In this document: piece after piece, positions 8,056 through 18,010 of the stretch
Layout of the letters: the number at the start of each line of letters is the position of its first letter
How positions within the stretch are numbered: position 1 is the first letter of the stretch
NCBI RefSeq assembly: GCF_002154335.2
Contig: NZ_MTPX02000042.1
Coordinates: 154,068 to 218,067 of the forward strand
Source: Actinomyces ruminis
GTDB taxonomy: Bacteria; Actinomycetota; Actinomycetes; Actinomycetales; Actinomycetaceae
DNA: 64,000 nucleotides
Direction: 5' to 3'
Program-made: the position numbers and the translations under genes
The notes under the pieces: generated by a model
Told to the model about the DNA's origin: nothing
Database searches by the model: none
Seen by the model: the letters and a program-made list of their open reading frames with translations, nothing else

Positions 8056-8712
8056 TCAGTCTCCGGGAGCCTCGATCTGGGCGCGGAGTGCGCGGATCTC
8101 CTCGCGCAGGGACTCGACCTGCGCTCGGGTGGCTGCCTCCTGTGCGGCGCTCTCCTCGGTGACGAGCGAGACGATCCAGGATGCCAGGGTGGCTGTGACG
8201 ACGCCGATGAGTGCGACGCCGCCGATCATGAGCAGGATCGCGGTGGCTCTGCCGAGCGGAGTCACGGGTGCCAGGTCGCCGTAGCCGACCGTGGTGATTG
8301 TGACCAGTGCCCACCACAGCGCATCACCGAAGGACGTGATGGTCGCCCCGGGCACGTGCCTCTCGGCGTCGAGCACGGCGAGTGCTGCGATGAGAGATAG
8401 CAGGGCGACGGAGCCGACGGTGTAGATGGTGATCTTGCCTCGGAGGGCGGTGCCTGCGCTGCGCTGTAGGACTCCGAGGAGCGTGACGAGGCGCAGTAGT
8501 CGTAGTGGCCGGAGCATCGGCAGGAGCACGGCGGCGAGGTCGAGCAGGTGGTGTGCGAGCCAATGTCTCCGGTCGGGAGCTAGCACGAGCCGCACGCCGA
8601 AGTCGATGACGAAGGCTATCCAGATGCCGTTGAGTATCAGCTCGGCGGTGGCTCGCTGGCCTCCTTGGAGATCCGCGATGACCTCCCATGCGTAGACGAC
8701 GAGGAACGCCAA
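8056..8712 (-). CDS. Potassium channel (voltage-gated-like), probable prophage cargo
   Basis: A membrane channel with the K+ selectivity filter TVGYGD in the pore loop (WWALVTITTVGYGDLAP), preceded by several membrane helices and an S4-like basic helix (RPLRLLRLVTLL), and ending in a coiled coil (AAQEAATRAQVESLREEIRAL). Only a TTG start is available at 8712. The reading frame continues upstream with plausible family sequence (RYQALRSWERYTEPPLTAAAL) to about 8800 but meets no ATG or GTG, so the real start is unclear and a lost base is possible, perhaps with ATG near 8789. It runs opposite to all neighbouring phage genes, as expected for a lysogen-expressed cargo gene. Confidence 0.85.
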   Translation of the reverse strand: MAFLVVYAWEVIADLQGGQRATAELILNGIWIAFVIDFGVRLVLAPDRRHWLAHHLLDLAAVLLPMLRPLRLLRLVTLLGVLQRSAGTALRGKITIYTVGSVALLSLIAALAVLDAERHVPGATITSFGDALWWALVTITTVGYGDLAPVTPLGRATAILLMIGGVALIGVVTATLASWIVSLVTEESAAQEAATRAQVESLREEIRALRAQIEAPGD

Positions 8713-8909
8713 AGCGGCTGCTGTGAGCGGTGGCTCTGTGTAGCGTTCCCAGGAGCGGAGCGCCTGGTATCGGTGCTGGCGTCGGGCATGCCCCTGATCG
8801 TAGGCACCCCCCAGGCTTCAGCCCCCCTCCCCTGTGAGGCCCCCATCGTGGACCACCCCCCTGGTGCGATACCCCGCCCCCCTCGATGCGCCCTCCCCCG
8901 GAGGTGACC

Positions 8910-9188
8910 ATGGTGCAGTCTCGTGGGCACCGCCGACTGCGGCGGCTGCGGGAGGAGATGCGGGCCGCCCGCCCCCAGCCCTGCCGCCGGTGTGGGCAGC
9001 CGATCGACTATGACGCTCCACCTGGCGACCCCCGCTCCTTCCAGCTCGGCCATCGTCTGTCCTGGCGGGACCATCCTGACGAGCGTCTCGATCCTGCGAA
9101 TCTGTGGCCAGAGCACGAGCTGTGCAACAAGCAAGCTGGTGCGACCGACGCTGGCGCGCAGCTCGGTCTTCGCTCGCGCGACTGGTGA
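8910..9188 (+). CDS. HNH endonuclease next to terminase
   Basis: 92 residues from ATG 8910, which has GGAGGTG at the right distance. An earlier in-frame ATG at 8886 lacks a site. It carries the compact HNH motif: CRRCGQPIDY, FQLGHRLSW, ANLWPEHELCNKQ. HNH proteins encoded beside the terminase of HK97-like phages assist DNA cleavage during packaging, mostly in cos-type phages. That this phage uses cos packaging is an inference from this neighbour. Confidence 0.85.
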   Translation: MVQSRGHRRLRRLREEMRAARPQPCRRCGQPIDYDAPPGDPRSFQLGHRLSWRDHPDERLDPANLWPEHELCNKQAGATDAGAQLGLRSRDW

Positions 9189-9319
9189 GCGGGGAGGGGG
9201 TCGGAAATCTCTACGGCGGGGTTGGCGGCGCAGTCCGCCGGCAGTGCTCCTTCTCCCACTGGGATTTGGGGCGGGTATCCCCCAGTTTTCGCAGAATGGC
9301 AACGAAAAGTGGCGTCTCA

Positions 9320-9631
9320 ATGTATGACCGTGCAGCGATCCGGGCGCTGGCCGCCCAGGGAAAAACCGCGGGCGAGATCGCCGCATCACTCGGCGCGACC
9401 ATCACTACTGTGCGCCGGGCACTGGATCTCTCCCAGCCGACCGCCTACCAGCGCGATGCGCTCGCGGATGGTCCAGTCGGCGATCAGATCCGGGCGGTGC
9501 TCGCCCAGTACCCGCAGATGAAGGCAACCGGCATCGCGTACCGGATCAGTTGGACGGGGTCCATGCGGACACTCCGCCACGTTGTCGCGCAGATCCGAGC
9601 CGAGCATGAGGAGGCGCGTCCCGATGGCTGA
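9320..9631 (+). CDS. Helix-turn-helix phage protein
   Basis: 103 residues. The N terminus (YDRAAIRALAAQGKTAGEIA, then ATITTVRRALD) is a homeodomain-like HTH as in resolvases and small terminase DNA-binding domains. The C-terminal 60 residues resemble the second HTH of IS21-type transposase N termini. It precedes and slightly overlaps the P27-type small terminase, so a packaging or regulatory DNA-binding role is likely. ATG 9296 is an alternative start eight codons upstream, and neither has a strong ribosome site. Confidence 0.6.
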   Translation: MYDRAAIRALAAQGKTAGEIAASLGATITTVRRALDLSQPTAYQRDALADGPVGDQIRAVLAQYPQMKATGIAYRISWTGSMRTLRHVVAQIRAEHEEARPDG

Positions 9632-10223
9632 CACCGAGCCGCCTCAGCATGTAACCGGAGTTGCCGCGCAGGTGTGGCGCGACGTCGTCGCCGCCCACCC
9701 AAAGCCTGGCACGCTCGACTCTCGCAGGCTGGAGGCTTACTGCTACGCCGTCGACCATCTACGCCGCGCGCACCAAGCCCTCTCCGAGGAGGGGCTTACC
9801 GTCGAGGATGCCCGGGGGCAGGTCGTGAAGAACCCGGCGCTCGCGGCCGCGAAGGACGCTCAGGAGCAGATCCGTAGGTGGGGCGCGGAGTTCGCTCCTC
9901 CGCATCCTCCGCGTCGACGTCGGGGCACGATGTACGACGCTACGACGGCGTCGATCACCGCGGCAGACCACCTGAACGACGGGAAGTACCGCGGCGCGTG
10001 TGAAGCGGTCAAGACTCTGGCCTGGCTGATCGACGAGGCACAGCGCGCAGGTATTGAAGCGCTGCAGAAGACCGCGTTCGGCGCTATCCCCGCCTATTTG
10101 AAGGGATGCGCAGATCTTCAGATTACGCCTGCAGCGCTCCCCGAGGATGCTGCCCGCCCGAAGCGACGCGGAGAAGGCCGACTGAAGGCGTTGCGAGGAG
10201 GTTTGGCGAGTGCGTCTGGGTAG
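9624..10223 (+). CDS. Terminase small subunit, P27 family
   Basis: 199 residues. P27-type small terminases recognise viral DNA and stimulate the large subunit. The pattern LDSRRLEAYCYAVDHLRRA, then LTVEDARGQVVKNPALAAAKDAQEQIRRWGAEF, is characteristic. ATG 9624 is chosen over 9582 because AGGAGG precedes it. The gene lies immediately upstream of the large terminase, whose GTG at 10210 overlaps its end by 14 bases. The basic C terminus (RPKRRGEGRLKALRGG) is typical. Confidence 0.85.
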   Translation: MADTEPPQHVTGVAAQVWRDVVAAHPKPGTLDSRRLEAYCYAVDHLRRAHQALSEEGLTVEDARGQVVKNPALAAAKDAQEQIRRWGAEFAPPHPPRRRRGTMYDATTASITAADHLNDGKYRGACEAVKTLAWLIDEAQRAGIEALQKTAFGAIPAYLKGCADLQITPAALPEDAARPKRRGEGRLKALRGGLASASG

Positions 10224-11811
10224 TGAGACGCCGAGGATCTTCACGCCGCCGCTTCGCCCGCTGACACCGGAAACAACCTGGGGCTTCGCCGCTGTGGAGT
10301 TCGCCGAGCTGCTCGGTATCCACCTGCTGCCATGGCAACGGTGCTGTGCATCCACATGCTGGAGCTGCTGCCTGACGGGCGTCTCCGATTCCGCATCGTC
10401 GTGACCCTTGTCGCTCGCCAGAACGGCAAGAGCACGGTCGCGATGGTGGTGCTCCTGTTTTTGATGTACGTCAAGGGCTGGTCGGTGCTGGGTACTGCGC
10501 AGGATTTGGAGACGTCGGAGGCGCTGTGGGCCGAGGCCGTCGCGCTTGTAGACCCTTCGGAGCATGAGGACGATCCCGACTTCGTGGACGAGCTCGGTGA
10601 TGAGGTCCGGCGGATCTCACTCGGCTCTGGGATGAAGGCATTACAGCTGTGGAACGGTGCGACCTACAAGGTGAAGGCCACGTCGCGGCGTGCCGGCCGC
10701 GGTAAGCACGTCCAGCTGGTGGTGTTCGACGAGCTGCGCGAGCACCAGGACTGGTCTTCATGGTCCGCCGTCTCGAAGACCACGATGGCACAGGACTCCG
10801 GGCTGGTGCTGGCGCTGTCCAACGCCGGCGACCATGCCAGCGTCGTCCTGCGTCATATGCGGCGCCTGGGGCACATCGCCCTCGGAGACCCGGACGGCAT
10901 CTGGGGTGATGCGCCGGACGACACAACCAACGGGCTGGACGATGACGGCGAGACCGACGCCCTCGCGCAGTCCCTGGGGCTGTTCGAGTGGTCTACGCCG
11001 CCCGGCGCGTCCCGTTGGGACCGCGACTCCTGGGCGCAGTCCAACCCCTCCATGAACCACCGCCGGGCGGATGGGTCGATCGGTATCCGCGAGGAGACGA
11101 TCGCGGCATCAGCCGCTACCGACCCGCCGGGCGAGTTCATGACCGAGGTCCAGTGCCAGTGGCTCTCCTCCTCCGCCAAGCCACCGTTCATGGAAGGCGC
11201 CTGGGAGGCCGGCCTCCGCACCGACACATTCATCCCCGCAGAGAAGGTCGTCTACGGCCTCGACGTTTCCTGGGACCGCAGCGCCTCATACGTCGCTGCG
11301 GCCGGCATCAACAACCGGGACGTTCCCCAGGTCGAGATCGCTGCCCGGCTGCCACGCACCGACTTCACCGTCGACTGGTTCGCCGCGCGAGCCAACCCCG
11401 ACGACCCGATCACCGTCGTTGCCCAGGGCAAGGGCGCTCCCGTATCTACCTGCTCCCCGACCTGGAGGAGATCGACGGCGTGAACGTCATCCGCTGGCAG
11501 GGAGACAACCTCGGCGCCTGGTTCGGCCGCATGTGGGACCTCGTCGCCGCATCACTACCGGCACAAAGCACCGAGAACCCCGCAGCCACAGCACTCGGGG
11601 GCATAAACCACCTGCCGCAGCCCGTCCTCGACGTCGCCGCCGGCACCGCACTCTGGCGCAACGTCGGCGACACCCGAGTCATCGACCGCAAGGGCTCTCC
11701 CGAGGACGCCGCCCCGCTTATCGCGGCCACCGCCGCAGTCGGCTACCTCACCACTCCACACGACGAGCCAGATCTGCCTACGACGACACCGACGGCGTCA
11801 TGTACGTCTAG
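10210..11811 (+). CDS. Terminase large subunit, three apparent frameshifts
   Basis: The DNA-packaging motor ATPase/nuclease. It is read in three frames: the N terminus to ...LLPWQR (GTG 10210), then LCIHMLELLPDGRLRFR with Walker A-like ARQNGKST and Walker B VVFDEL, then IYLLPDLEEIDG onward, ending SAYDDTDGVMYV at 11811. Each switch (near 10342, 11441 and 11771) is repaired by adding one base. At the first, GGTGG restores PWQRWLCIHML. The nuclease part begins near YGLDVSWDRSAS. Total length of about 534 residues is normal for the family. All motifs are intact, so sequence error is more likely than decay. Confidence 0.85.
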
Positions 11812-11824
11812 AAAGGACGACAAC

Positions 11825-12040
11825 GTGCGCACCTATCGCCATCTCATCGCCGCCAACGTCATTATCAACCTCAAAACCGGCACTGCACTCGCGGGCGCGC
11901 TGGTGAAGCAGTCGGGGCCGCTGCTCTTCCTGCGGAACGTGACGATCTACGCCGAGGGGCGGGAGCCTCAGCTGGCGGACGGGGAAATCGTTGTTGAGCG
12001 CGGCGAGATCGAGTTCATTCAGAAGCCGATAGCGGGGTGA
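11825..12040 (+). CDS. Small conserved head-region protein, unknown
   Basis: 71 residues from GTG 11825, preceded by AAAGGA. It follows the terminase stop by 13 bases and precedes the portal by six. It is an all-beta-looking protein (VIINLKTGTALAGALVKQSG, LLFLRNVTIYAEG, GEIVVERGEIEFIQ). Proteins of this type occur between terminase and portal in actinophages but have no assigned function as far as I know. Confidence 0.65.
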   Translation: MRTYRHLIAANVIINLKTGTALAGALVKQSGPLLFLRNVTIYAEGREPQLADGEIVVERGEIEFIQKPIAG

Positions 12041-12046
12041 CACAAC

Positions 12047-14022
12047 GTGACCTTCGTTGTCTCGTCCTCCGCGGTCCAGGCGCTTGCTCGCCCTATCTCG
12101 GCCCCATCGTTGACTCTGGCCGTCACGGACGACTGGCGAGTGGATTACGAGGACATCTGGCGCACCCAGGACGCCGTGCGCACGGTTGTGGACTTCCTTG
12201 CCCGCTCAATCGCCAGCCTGTCCCCGCACGTGTTTGAGCGCGTCTCCGATACCGATCGTGTCCGGGTCACGGATCATCCTCTGGCGCGTCTGCTATCCGC
12301 CCCGAATCCGCGGACGACCCGCTACCGGCTGCTGAATGACCTGGTCCATGACATCGCCATTTTTGACACCGCCTACTGGCTCAAGATTCGTACCGGTGAC
12401 GCCTTCGGCCTAGTACGCGTACCGCCAGGATGGTTACTCCGCGTGGCGGGTCATGGATCGCGCCGGAGTATTACGAGCTCCGCGGTGATCGGGGCTCCCG
12501 TAAGGTGCCGCCGGACCAGCTGGTGCACTTCCGTGGCTACAGCCCGGACGGCGACCTGACCGGCACGCCTCCAATGGAGGCCCTCCGGCAGGCGCTGGCT
12601 GAGGGTTTCGAAGCCGGCCGGATGCGCTCGCAGGTGCTCCGCAACGGCGCCCGCGCCTCCGGCTACCTGCAGCGGCCTAAGGACGCGGCCAGGTGGAGCG
12701 ACGAGGCGCGGGAGAAGTTCGCTCGCTCGTGGGCGTCGCAGTACACGGGCGCCAACGCGCCGTCGGGCGGCGGCACGCCGATCCTGGAAGACGGCATGAC
12801 CTTCGTCAAAGTCGCTCAGACTGCCGACGAGCTGCAGTACGTGGAGGTCCGCAAGCTCACCCGCGAGGAAGTGGCGGCGGCCTTCCACGTGCCGGCCCCC
12901 ATGGTCGGCATCCTCGACCACGCGACATTCTCGAACATTCGGGAGCAGCACAAGCAGCTGTACCAGGACACGCTCGGCCCATGGCTGGACATGATCGAGC
13001 AGGAGATCGCCCTGCAGCTGATCCCCGACATCGAGCCCACACGCCGCTTGTACGTCGAGTTCAATATCGAGGCGAAGCTCCGCGGATCGCTGGACGAGGA
13101 GGCGCAGTCGCTCTACCAGGCCGCCGGCGGACCGTACATGACCCGCAACGAGGTACGCGCACGCCGCAACCTGCCGGCCCTGCCCGGCGGAGACGAGCTG
13201 ATCACGCCTCTGTCGGTCACCACGACCGGCGGGGACGCGGCTCCAACGACTGCTGGTGATACGGCGCCTGAGGACCCGCCGGACGACGACGGCGACGAGG
13301 AGGACGAGCAGGCCAAGGCGGCCCCGCTGTCTGTGAAGGCAGACACGCGCCGGGCCGCCCCGACTGCTGAGCAGATCCGCCAGGCCCGCGACGCGGCCGA
13401 GCAGACCCTGACCCGGTTCTTCCGACGGCAGCGGGCGTCTGTGTTGTCAGCGCTCGGAGCTAAGGCCCCCGACTGGTGGGACACCCAGCGGTGGGACAAG
13501 GAACTTGCCGACGACCTTGAGTCACTGGCCCTGGATGTCACTGCCAAGGTCGGGGCCGCCGCGGCGGAGGCGCTCGGCTTCACCGCCGACGTCTACGACG
13601 TCGCCAGAACCCGCAAGTTCCTGCGCGCCGTCGCAGAATCCCGGGCCGGAGCCATCAACTCCACCACCAGGGACGCGATCGCCGCTGCCCTCGACCGCGA
13701 CGACGCCGAGGACGGGCCGTCTCCGGCTGACGTGTTCGATGCCGCGACCGGCGACCGCGGCCACACCGCGGCAGTCACCCTCGCGACCACGCTGACGACC
13801 TTCGCGGCGACCGAAGTCGCCCGCCAGGCCGCCCCCGCCACCGCGATGAAGATGTGGACCGTCACCTCCAGTAACCCGCGCGCCTCGCACGCGGCGATGG
13901 ACGGGGAGACCGTCCCCGTCGACGACCTGTTCAGCAACGGAATGAACTGGCCGGGCGACCCCGTGGGCGGCGCAGACGAGGTCGCCGGCTGCACCTGCAC
14001 CGTCACCACCATCATCCCCTGA
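12047..14022 (+). CDS. Portal protein fused to MuF-like head protein, frameshift near 12433
   Basis: HK97-type portal forming the DNA channel vertex. GTG start. The first frame ends ...LVRVPPGW and continues as VTPRGGSWIAPEYYEL when one G is restored (GGATGGG). Portal features include AEGFEAGRMRSQVLRNGARASG, YVEVRKLTREEVAAAFHVP and FSNIREQHKQLYQDTLGPW. After an acidic linker (about residue 415-435 of the joined protein) a second part shows the SPP1 gp7/MuF signature near the C terminus: WTVTSSNPRASHAAMDGE, then DDLFSNGMNWPGDP and GCTCTVT. These are usually separate genes, so this is a natural fusion. About 657 residues in total. Confidence 0.85.
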
Positions 14023-14043
14023 CCAACCCGAGGAAGGACCGTC

Positions 14044-14806
14044 ATGGAGTTCAAGGTCACGCCCGTCCGTATCAAGGCCGGCCCCGAGGACAACCTCGCC
14101 GAGGGCGAGTTCCTCGTCTACCCGTCCACCTTCACGCGCACAGCCGATGCCTACGGCGACGTCGTCGCCCCCGGCGCCTTCGCCAACACCATCAAGGAGT
14201 GGAAGGAGTCGGGAAACAGCCTGCCGGGGCTCTACGGCCACCGCATGGACGACCCCGACTACGCGGTCGCCTACGCCCTCGACATGGGCGAGGACGACCA
14301 CGGCTGGTGGGTGCACGGCGCCTTCGACCTCGATTCCCCCAAGGGCCCTCAGGTCTACCGGCTCGTCAAGGGCCGCCGCCTTACCCAGCTATCTTTCGCC
14401 TTCGACGTCATCGACTCCGGCGCCGTCACCCTCGACGACGGCACCAAGGCCAACGAACTACGCGAACTCAAGGTGTACGAGTTCAGCTTCGTGCCTGTGG
14501 GCGCGAATCAGGACACGTCCGTGGTCGCCGTCAAGGACGCCACGACAGCCCTCACCCACAGCCTCAAATCCGGGCGCGTCCTAGCCAGAAGCACATCGAC
14601 TCCCTCCGCACCGCATGGGAGGCCATCGGCGACGTCCTCGACGCCGCCGAAGCCTCCCCCAACCCCAACGACCAGGAGAAAGCCAGCACCACCCCGCAGG
14701 CCAAGCCCGAGGACCCCGCACGGGCAAGAGCGAGGACCAGCAGGCTCCGGTGTCCGCAAGAGCCCTGGCAGCCAGAGCCGCGCTCGCGGCCATCGACACC
14801 ATTTGA
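14044..14806 (+). CDS. HK97-family prohead protease, two apparent frameshifts
   Basis: Serine protease (peptidase U35 group) that processes the capsid scaffold. The N-terminal 160 residues contain the family pattern: EGEFLVYPSTFTRTADAYGDVV, LPGLYGHRMDDP with the conserved His, and LTQLSFAFDV with the catalytic Ser. The C-terminal part switches frame near 14583 (to SQKHIDSLRTAWEAIGDVLD) and again near 14723 in a G run (to GKSEDQQAPVSARALAARAA), ending AAIDTI at 14806. One missing base explains each. The following capsid gene starts 24 bases later. Confidence 0.85.
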
Positions 14807-14830
14807 TCCCAGGGAAGGGGACACATCATC

Positions 14831-16113
14831 ATGGATAAGCTCACCATGCTCAAGGATGCGGCCAGCAAGGCCGCTCAGGACGCCCAGGACATCGCGCAGA
14901 AGGCCATCGATGAGCGCCGGGACCTCACCGACGCCGAACAGAACGATTACAAGGCCGCCATGGCAAATGCCGCCGAGCTGCTGGAACAGGCAAAGGCCGT
15001 CAAGAAGGACAACGATCTTCTGGCCGAGGTCAAGGCGTTCGCCAGCGAGCTTGGGGGTGTCAAGGCTGAGGATGTCGACCTGACCGGGGCGATCTCCAAC
15101 ACGCTCCCCCAGCGGGCGAACATCGGTGCCGCGTTCGTCAAGTCCGACGCCTACCAGGAACTCATGAAGACGTTCGGGTCCCGCATCCCCGAGCGTGCGC
15201 AGATCCAGACCCCGCCGGTCGAGGTCAAGAGCCTGTTCACCGGTGCCGGCGACACGTCGGCGGGAGCGTTCGTCGTGCCGGAGGACTCCGGCATCATCGA
15301 GATGCTCGGCCGTCGGCCGCTCACGCTCCGGGACGTCGTCTCTCGGCGTCGCACCAGCTCCGATGTCGTCGAGTACGTCCGCCAGACCGCCCACACCAAC
15401 GCGGCCGCCCCTGTGCCCGAGGCAACTACTGCCGAGGCTCCGACGGCGGACACCGTTGCCGGCGGCTACAAGCCCGAGGGCTCCTGGGCGTTCGAGCGAG
15501 TCTCCACCGCGGTCAAGACCATCGCTGAGTGGGTGCCGGCCACCAACCGGGCCCTGGCAGACGCCAAGCAGCTGGAGGACCTGATCAACGCGGAGCTGGC
15601 CGCCGACCTGGCCGAGACCGAGGAGACGCAGATGCTCTCCGGTGACGGGGCCGGCGAGAACCTGACCGGCATCCTGTCCACCTCCGGCATCCAGCAGCAG
15701 GCATTCGACACGGACATCTTCACCTCCGTTCGCCGCGCCATTACGAAGGCCCGCACCGTCGGCCGCGTCGCCCCGAATGCCGTCATGCTCTCCCCCGTCG
15801 ACGTCGAGACCATCGACCTCGCCCGCGAGAACGGCAACACGGGCAAGTTCCTTGGGGCCGGCCCCTTCGCGATGGGTCCCCGCACCCTGTGGGGCCTGCC
15901 CATCCTGGAGTCCGAGGCGATCGCTGAGGCACCGGCCTGGTCGGTGACTTCACGAAGGCCGTCCTGTGGGATCGCGAGCAGACCACGATCGCCGCGTCGA
16001 ACTCCCACGCGGACTTCTTCGTCCGCAACCTGGTCGCCATCCTCGCTGAGGAGCGCCTCGCGTTCGGGGTTACCCGCCCCGCCGCGTTCGTCCAGACCTC
16101 CGTCCAGGCCTGA
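14831..16113 (+). CDS. Major capsid protein, HK97 fold, one apparent frameshift
   Basis: The N-terminal 100 residues are a coiled-coil scaffold (delta) domain (KAAQDAQDIAQKAIDERRDL, AAELLEQAKAVKKDNDLLAE) removed by the protease. The shell domain follows (SAGAFVVPEDSGIIEMLGRR, GYKPEGSWAFERVSTAVKTI, NRALADAKQLEDLI, LWGLPILES). Near 15937 the frame must change by one missing base to give VGDFTKAVLWDREQTTI and the end FVQTSVQA at 16113. The uncorrected frame would run into the next gene, giving an artificial 520-residue ORF. Confidence 0.9.
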
Positions 16114-16180
16114 CCCGCTGGTGGCCGCCCCGCAACGTCTCCGGGGCGGCCACCAGCCCCTACCGAGGAGGTACCAGCCC

Positions 16181-16393
16181 ATGGGTAAGCACTCCGCATC
16201 CGCACCTGTGGAAGGAGCCAAGGTGACACTCACGCCCTACGCCGTGACCGTCAACGGGACCCGCACGACCCTTCTGCTGTCCGACCGCGATGCCGCCGCT
16301 CGCGGGCTCCTGCCGGCCCCGGGGCCCGAGGTGGAGGTCAAGCCCGCCCCGACGCGACTAACAAGGCGCGTAGACCCTCCCGCAAGGCGGTGA
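16181..16393 (+). CDS. Small head-region protein, unknown
   Basis: 70 residues from ATG 16181 with GAGGAGG upstream. It contains VTLTPYAVTVNGTRTTLLLSD followed by a basic tail. It lies between the capsid and connector genes, where many phages encode a short structural or decoration protein. No family recognised. In the uncorrected sequence it appears falsely fused to the capsid ORF. Confidence 0.6.
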   Translation: MGKHSASAPVEGAKVTLTPYAVTVNGTRTTLLLSDRDAAARGLLPAPGPEVEVKPAPTRLTRRVDPPARR

Positions 16394-16399
16394 CCGGCC

Positions 16400-16984
16400 G
16401 TGGCCCTGCCTCCGCTAGCTGAGCCGCAGCAGCTCGCCAACTACACGGCCGGCGCAATCACCGCCTCCGACCCACGTGCGAAGACGCTTCTGGAGGCAGC
16501 GTCCGAGGCCGCCCGCCGCTACTGCGGCTGGCACATCGCACCAGTGATCACCGAGACCCTGGTCCTGGACGGCTCCGGCTCCGACATCATCGAGCTACCG
16601 ACCATGCGCGTGAAGACCATCGACGCGCTCACCGAGCGCCTGCCTGGCCCCGCCGCACGGGTCCACGAGTGGACTCCCGACGAGCTCACCAACCTCGAAT
16701 GGTCACGGCTGGGCACGCTCCGCCGCCGCCACGGCATCTGGACCGACCGGTACCAGGGCATCACCATCACACTCAGCCACGGCTACGACACTGCCCCGGA
16801 CGTCGCCCAGACCGTCTGCCAGATCGCCGCCATGGCGCTCGCATCCCCCACCGGCGCCACTCACGAGCAGGCCGGCGGAGTCTCCATCTCCTACGGCACG
16901 ACCGCCTCCGGCGTCGCCGGCGGTCTCACGCTCCTCGACCGAGACCGTCTAGCCCTCGACCCCTACGCCATCCGGAGGCCCTGA
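16400..16984 (+). CDS. Head-tail connector (gp6-like adaptor)
   Basis: 194 residues, GTG start six bases after the preceding stop. The helical N terminus (ASDPRAKTLLEAASEAARRY, then CGWHIAP) and the beta part (IIELPTMRVKTIDALTE, GITITLSHGYDTAPDVAQTV) match gp6-like adaptor proteins that bind under the portal. Position directly after the capsid supports this. Its stop overlaps the next ATG. Confidence 0.75.
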   Translation: MALPPLAEPQQLANYTAGAITASDPRAKTLLEAASEAARRYCGWHIAPVITETLVLDGSGSDIIELPTMRVKTIDALTERLPGPAARVHEWTPDELTNLEWSRLGTLRRRHGIWTDRYQGITITLSHGYDTAPDVAQTVCQIAAMALASPTGATHEQAGGVSISYGTTASGVAGGLTLLDRDRLALDPYAIRRP

Positions 16985-17325
16985 TGCCACTGCCTGCCTG
17001 GGCGGCCGACACCGTCACCATCATCACGCCCTCCTGGCGTGCCGAGCGGGGCAAGCAGATCCCCGACTACGACAACCCCGCGCAGGTCACTGAGATCACG
17101 GGCTGCAGCGTCCAGCCCGCCGGCACCGCCGAGACCCTCGCCGCACGCCAAGCCACAACCATCCGGCTGACCGTCTACCTCCCCGCCGGCACCGTGATCG
17201 ACGCCCACGACGCCGTCGTGGTCGCAGGCACCCGCTACCACGCCGACGGCGCCGGCCAGCAGTGGCGGTCCCCCACAGGCGCGCTCAACCACACGATCGT
17301 CAACCTCGTCGACTGGGAAGGATGA
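16984..17325 (+). CDS. Head closure / head-tail joining protein
   Basis: 113 residues. ATG 16984 overlaps the adaptor stop. The sequence is a small beta-barrel type (WAADTVTIITPSWRAERGKQ, ITGCSVQPAGT, TIRLTVYLPAG, DAVVVAGTRYHADG), as in head-closure proteins that seal the portal after packaging. The assignment rests on gene order plus fold-like pattern. Confidence 0.65.
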   Translation: MPLPAWAADTVTIITPSWRAERGKQIPDYDNPAQVTEITGCSVQPAGTAETLAARQATTIRLTVYLPAGTVIDAHDAVVVAGTRYHADGAGQQWRSPTGALNHTIVNLVDWEG

Positions 17326-17328
17326 ACC

Positions 17329-17598
17329 GTGGCGACCGCAGTCCGCTTCGAGTGGAACCACGAAGAGTTCCAGCGCATCCTCAACTCCGCACAGATCAGA
17401 GACCGCATTAACGCCATGGGCCGCGCCGTCGCCTCCGCCGCAGGCGAGGGCTTCGAGGTCGAGGAGTACACCGCCAACTACGGCGGCTCACCACGCCCCA
17501 TGGCCGTCGTCCGCGCAGCCACCTACGAGGCCCGCCTAGCAGAAGCGCGGGACAAGGCCCTCACAAGGGCGCTCGGCGCAGCCTCGGGAGCCCGATGA
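17329..17598 (+). CDS. HK97 gp10-like minor head/tail protein
   Basis: 89 residues, GTG start. The pattern FEWNHEEFQRILNSAQIRDRI, AMGRAVASAAGEGFEVEEY and MAVVRAATYEARLAEARDKA matches short gp10-like proteins encoded between head closure and tail terminator. It is shorter than the usual 110-150 residues. Its stop overlaps the next ATG. Confidence 0.65.
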   Translation: MATAVRFEWNHEEFQRILNSAQIRDRINAMGRAVASAAGEGFEVEEYTANYGGSPRPMAVVRAATYEARLAEARDKALTRALGAASGAR

Positions 17599-17993
17599 TG
17601 GAGCGCATCCGCACGATCGACGTCGCCGACGCAATCCGGGCCCGTATCTCTGAGGCGCTCGCGGTGGAGTGCACGGCCGGCACGACGCCGACCGAGTTCT
17701 CGTTTAGGTCGGTGCATGTGACGAGAGTCGGCGGGCACCGGCGCGATCTGGTCACCGACGTCGCTACCGTCTCGATCGACTGCCGGCATCTGACCTCCGA
17801 GGTCGGCGCGGACGAGCTCTCCCGTGATGTCGACGCGGTCGTGCACGCTGCCGAGGGCACCATGCTCGGCGAGACGTCCTGCTACGACGTCACCACGCTG
17901 GCGGGCCCGTACCAGAACCCAGACCCCACGAATCCTGCCCTGTACCGAGTCTCCGCCTCCTACCAGGTGGCGGTCCGCATGTCCACCACCTGA
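17595..17993 (+). CDS. Tail terminator-like protein
   Basis: 132 residues. It has an alpha/beta layout (RIRTIDVADAIRARISEAL, VHVTRVGGHRRDLVTDVATV, SIDCRH, VDAVVHAAEG) ending in a beta strand (YRVSASYQVAVRM). This is typical of gpU-like proteins that cap the tail tube. It sits immediately before the major tail protein, the usual place. Confidence 0.7.
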   Translation: MMERIRTIDVADAIRARISEALAVECTAGTTPTEFSFRSVHVTRVGGHRRDLVTDVATVSIDCRHLTSEVGADELSRDVDAVVHAAEGTMLGETSCYDVTTLAGPYQNPDPTNPALYRVSASYQVAVRMSTT

Positions 17994-18010
17994 CGAAAGA
18001 AGGAATACCC

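Noticed and set aside
15940..16393. Capsid protein with a long C-terminal extension
   Set aside because: The extension arises from a missing base near 15937; the correct frame ends at 16113, and the 16181-16393 part has its own start and ribosome site.
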